In this document: one piece after another, positions 43,407-45,168 of the stretch
Layout: each line of letters begins with the position of its first letter
Position numbering within the stretch: position 1 is the stretch's first letter
Source: Magnetovibrio sp.
Lineage (GTDB): Bacteria > Pseudomonadota > Alphaproteobacteria > Rhodospirillales > Magnetovibrionaceae
Direction: 5' to 3'
NCBI GenBank assembly: GCA_028281525.1
Contig: JANQJR010000002.1
Coordinates: 1-45,168 of the forward strand
DNA length: 45,168 nt
The notes under the pieces: model-generated
What the model was told of the DNA's origin: nothing
What the model saw: only the letters and a program-made list of their open reading frames with translations
Databases searched by the model: none
Made by a program: the position numbers and the translations under genes

Positions 43407-44297
43407 ATGAAGGTCGAAAGCTTAAACGGCATGACGGTCTTGCTCGTTGATGATGAGAAATTCAGCCGCAAGCTGGTCTCCAGCATGCTGTTGGACATGG
43501 GCCATCCCAACGTGCTTGAAGCGGTGGACGGCGCGGACGCCACGCACGCGCTCGACGACCACAAGGTCGACCTGATCATATCGGACTTCAACATGCCGGA
43601 CGTTCACGGCCTGGAGCTGCTGCGCACGGTACGCACCGCCGGCACCAAGACCAAACGCGACTTGCCGTTCGCCATGCTGACGGGGTACTCGGAAAAGGCG
43701 CTGATCGACATGGCCCTGGCGCTGGACGCCAACGCTTTCCTGATCAAACCAATCTCCCACGAAGGCTTGAAAAGCCGCATTCTGAAGATGCTCGACTACA
43801 TCGATTCCGGTCCATGGCTCAAAGACACGGACACGTATCAGAACATCGATGTCAGTGGCATCTTGGAAGACTTGGCCCTGCCCGAACGCAGGGATTCCAC
43901 CGTCAGTCTGCACCGCCCCCTACCGGACAACCGGCCCCTGTTCGAGCCATCGGCGGACAATCTGGTGCCCAGCGCGACCAAAGACTTGGTGCAAAAGGAC
44001 GCAGAGGTCGAAAGCCTCGCCCAGGAACTGGTGCTCGAAGAATTCGACGAAAATTACGATCCCCGAGGCGACGCCCCCACAATAACGGACGCGGAAACCG
44101 CCCCGGGCGAACGTCTGTGTCCGCTGGACCAACTGCCCGATGATGCCATCATCACACGGGACATCTTCACCGCCGACGGCAGCTTGTTCATGCACGCGGG
44201 CACCCAGCTCACGCCGCTGATCATCACGATCTTGAACGATCTACAAGAACTCGGCCATCCCGTGGACGACATTCGCATCAAAGACGACGGCGCTTAG
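43407..44297 (+). CDS. response regulator with CheY-like receiver and unusual C-terminal region
   Basis: About 296 residues. The receiver (about 8-130) has the acidic pocket LLVDDEKFSRKLVSSML, phospho-acceptor Asp in LIISDFNMPDVHGLELL, a threonine in FAMLTGYSEKALI and the lysine in AFLIKPIS. A 100-residue acidic, probably disordered linker follows. The last 60 residues (CPLDQLPDDAIITRDIFTAD, then GTQLTPLIITILNDLQELG) resemble the short module found before HD-GYP domains, but no HD-GYP is present. It carries no DNA-binding domain, so output is probably by protein contact. The start at 43407 has AAGG upstream. It overlaps glcF by 4 bp, convergent. Confidence 0.85.
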   Translation: MKVESLNGMTVLLVDDEKFSRKLVSSMLLDMGHPNVLEAVDGADATHALDDHKVDLIISDFNMPDVHGLELLRTVRTAGTKTKRDLPFAMLTGYSEKALIDMALALDANAFLIKPISHEGLKSRILKMLDYIDSGPWLKDTDTYQNIDVSGILEDLALPERRDSTVSLHRPLPDNRPLFEPSADNLVPSATKDLVQKDAEVESLAQELVLEEFDENYDPRGDAPTITDAETAPGERLCPLDQLPDDAIITRDIFTADGSLFMHAGTQLTPLIITILNDLQELGHPVDDIRIKDDGA

Positions 44298-45168
44298 GAT
44301 TCGATGGGCGACGGACCGCCGGTGGCCCAATCCAGAAGCTCCACCGCATGAACCGCGGGCGTGGCCGCGTATTCCCCGATCTGAATGAGGCAGCCGACGT
44401 TGGCCGTCGCGATCACGTCGGTGCTCAACACCTCCAGGCTTTCGCCCTTGCGCCGTCCCAGTTCCGCGCCCAAATCCGGCTGCAGGATGTTGTAGGTGCC
44501 CGCCGAGCCGCAGCAGAGGTGTTCATTCTTAGGCCGCACAACTTCAAAACCTGCCGCAGCCAGAAGCTTTGCGGGACCGTCCAGGTTCTTTTGTCCGTGT
44601 TGCAGGGAACACGGCGCATGATAGGCCACGCGGGGCCCTGAAAAGTTCTGGGCGAAATCGGTGACGTTATCGAGACCCAGCTCCGTCACCACGTCGCTGA
44701 TATCCTTGGTCTTGGCGGAAATCGCCGCCGCGCGCTCCGCCCAATCGGGATCGTCTTGCAGCAAAAAGCCGTAATCCTTGACCACGGTGGCGCACCCCGA
44801 CGCGGTCATGGCGATGGCGTCGACGCCCGCGCGTTCCCACGCTTCTATATTGATCTTCGCCTGGGCAATGGCCGCTTGCTCTTTGCCCATATGGTGGGTC
44901 AACGCCCCGCAACAGCCCACGCCCGCCGTCTCCATCACGTCGCAACCCAGGCGGCCCAGCAACCGGGCGGCGGCGGCGTTGATGCGCGGCGCCAAAACCT
45001 GCTGCGCGCAACCGGGCAACAGCGCCACGCGCATCTTCGCCTGACCTTCAGCCTTGGCATCGATGAGCGGCCTGGACTTCGGCAACGTATCCGGGGCCAT
45101 GGCAATCATGCCCTTGAGCCGTCCCGGCAGGAGACCTTGCAACGGCTTCATGAAACGCCCAGCGATCA
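44294..45168 (-). CDS. glcF: glycolate oxidase iron-sulfur subunit GlcF, 5' end cut by the window
   Basis: The visible 291 residues are the C-terminal two thirds of GlcF. Two CCG cysteine-rich domains are present: LLPGCAQQVLAPRINAAAAR with AGVGCCGALTHHMG, and VAYHAPCSLQHGQKNLDGPA with HLCCGSAGTYNILQPDLGAE. The N-terminal ferredoxin domain with two [4Fe-4S] clusters should lie beyond 45168; the frame is still open at the edge. GlcF carries electrons from the flavin subunits GlcD/GlcE, oxidising glycolate to glyoxylate, to the respiratory chain. Confidence 0.9.
   Translation of the reverse strand, partial: IAGRFMKPLQGLLPGRLKGMIAMAPDTLPKSRPLIDAKAEGQAKMRVALLPGCAQQVLAPRINAAAARLLGRLGCDVMETAGVGCCGALTHHMGKEQAAIAQAKINIEAWERAGVDAIAMTASGCATVVKDYGFLLQDDPDWAERAAAISAKTKDISDVVTELGLDNVTDFAQNFSGPRVAYHAPCSLQHGQKNLDGPAKLLAAAGFEVVRPKNEHLCCGSAGTYNILQPDLGAELGRRKGESLEVLSTDVIATANVGCLIQIGEYAATPAVHAVELLDWATGGPSPIES

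Overview
The window looks like chromosomal DNA from a free-living alphaproteobacterium, probably Rhodospirillales-like. I infer this from the moderately high GC, the dispersed CGTCATTGCGAGC-type palindromes, the alphaproteobacterial PAS_5 family, the tRNA-Tyr/tRNA-Gly/rlmB arrangement, and a SoeABC sulfite-oxidation module. The species cannot be read from the sequence.

Layout. 1-3.1 kb holds three tRNAs, rlmB, a stand-alone jacalin-like lectin, two palindromic repeats and an L-2-haloacid dehalogenase-type HAD gene. 3.1-5.3 kb is a leftward set of three envelope genes (DUF805, Coa1-like, secreted). 5.7-10.3 kb is soeABC, a cytoplasm-facing molybdenum/iron-sulfur enzyme on a DmsC-like anchor. 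10.5-13.1 kb has a lipoprotein, an orphan HPt protein, a remnant of an F1 ATPase gamma subunit and a TAXI binding protein. 13.2-16.3 kb carries an RpiR regulator, a fumarylacetoacetase-family enzyme and a GntR/FCD regulator. 16.8-19.0 kb holds an archaeal/eukaryal-type prolyl-tRNA synthetase and an AT-richer membrane protein, followed by an IS5-type transposase remnant.

The most striking region is 19.3-22.05 kb, which reads as a compact graspetide (omega-ester peptide) locus on the minus strand. A 277-residue precursor carries eleven exact TTxxxGEE core repeats. It is followed after 5 bp by an ATP-grasp ligase and then by a class I methyltransferase. The core pattern is that of the plesiocin-type group (TTxxxxEE). 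The long folded-looking leader, the number of repeats and the variable core positions make it the best candidate here for an undescribed natural product.

22.3-30.4 kb holds a peroxiredoxin, a Fur-box-preceded unknown gene, a PAS_5 protein, two rRNA methyltransferases (RsmB/NOP family and RsmI), a secreted nuclease, a nucleotide-sugar dehydrogenase, a remarkable set of overlapping hairpins and an acyl-CoA synthetase. 30.4-37.5 kb holds a GGDEF-EAL sensor, a cold-shock protein, a SulP transporter and a Na/Pi cotransporter. 37.7-42.3 kb is a tightly overlapping bioB-bioF-bioD-bioA operon ending in a ferritin-like di-iron protein whose role in biotin synthesis is unexplained. The window closes with a TlpA-like thioredoxin, a response regulator and the 3' part of glcF.
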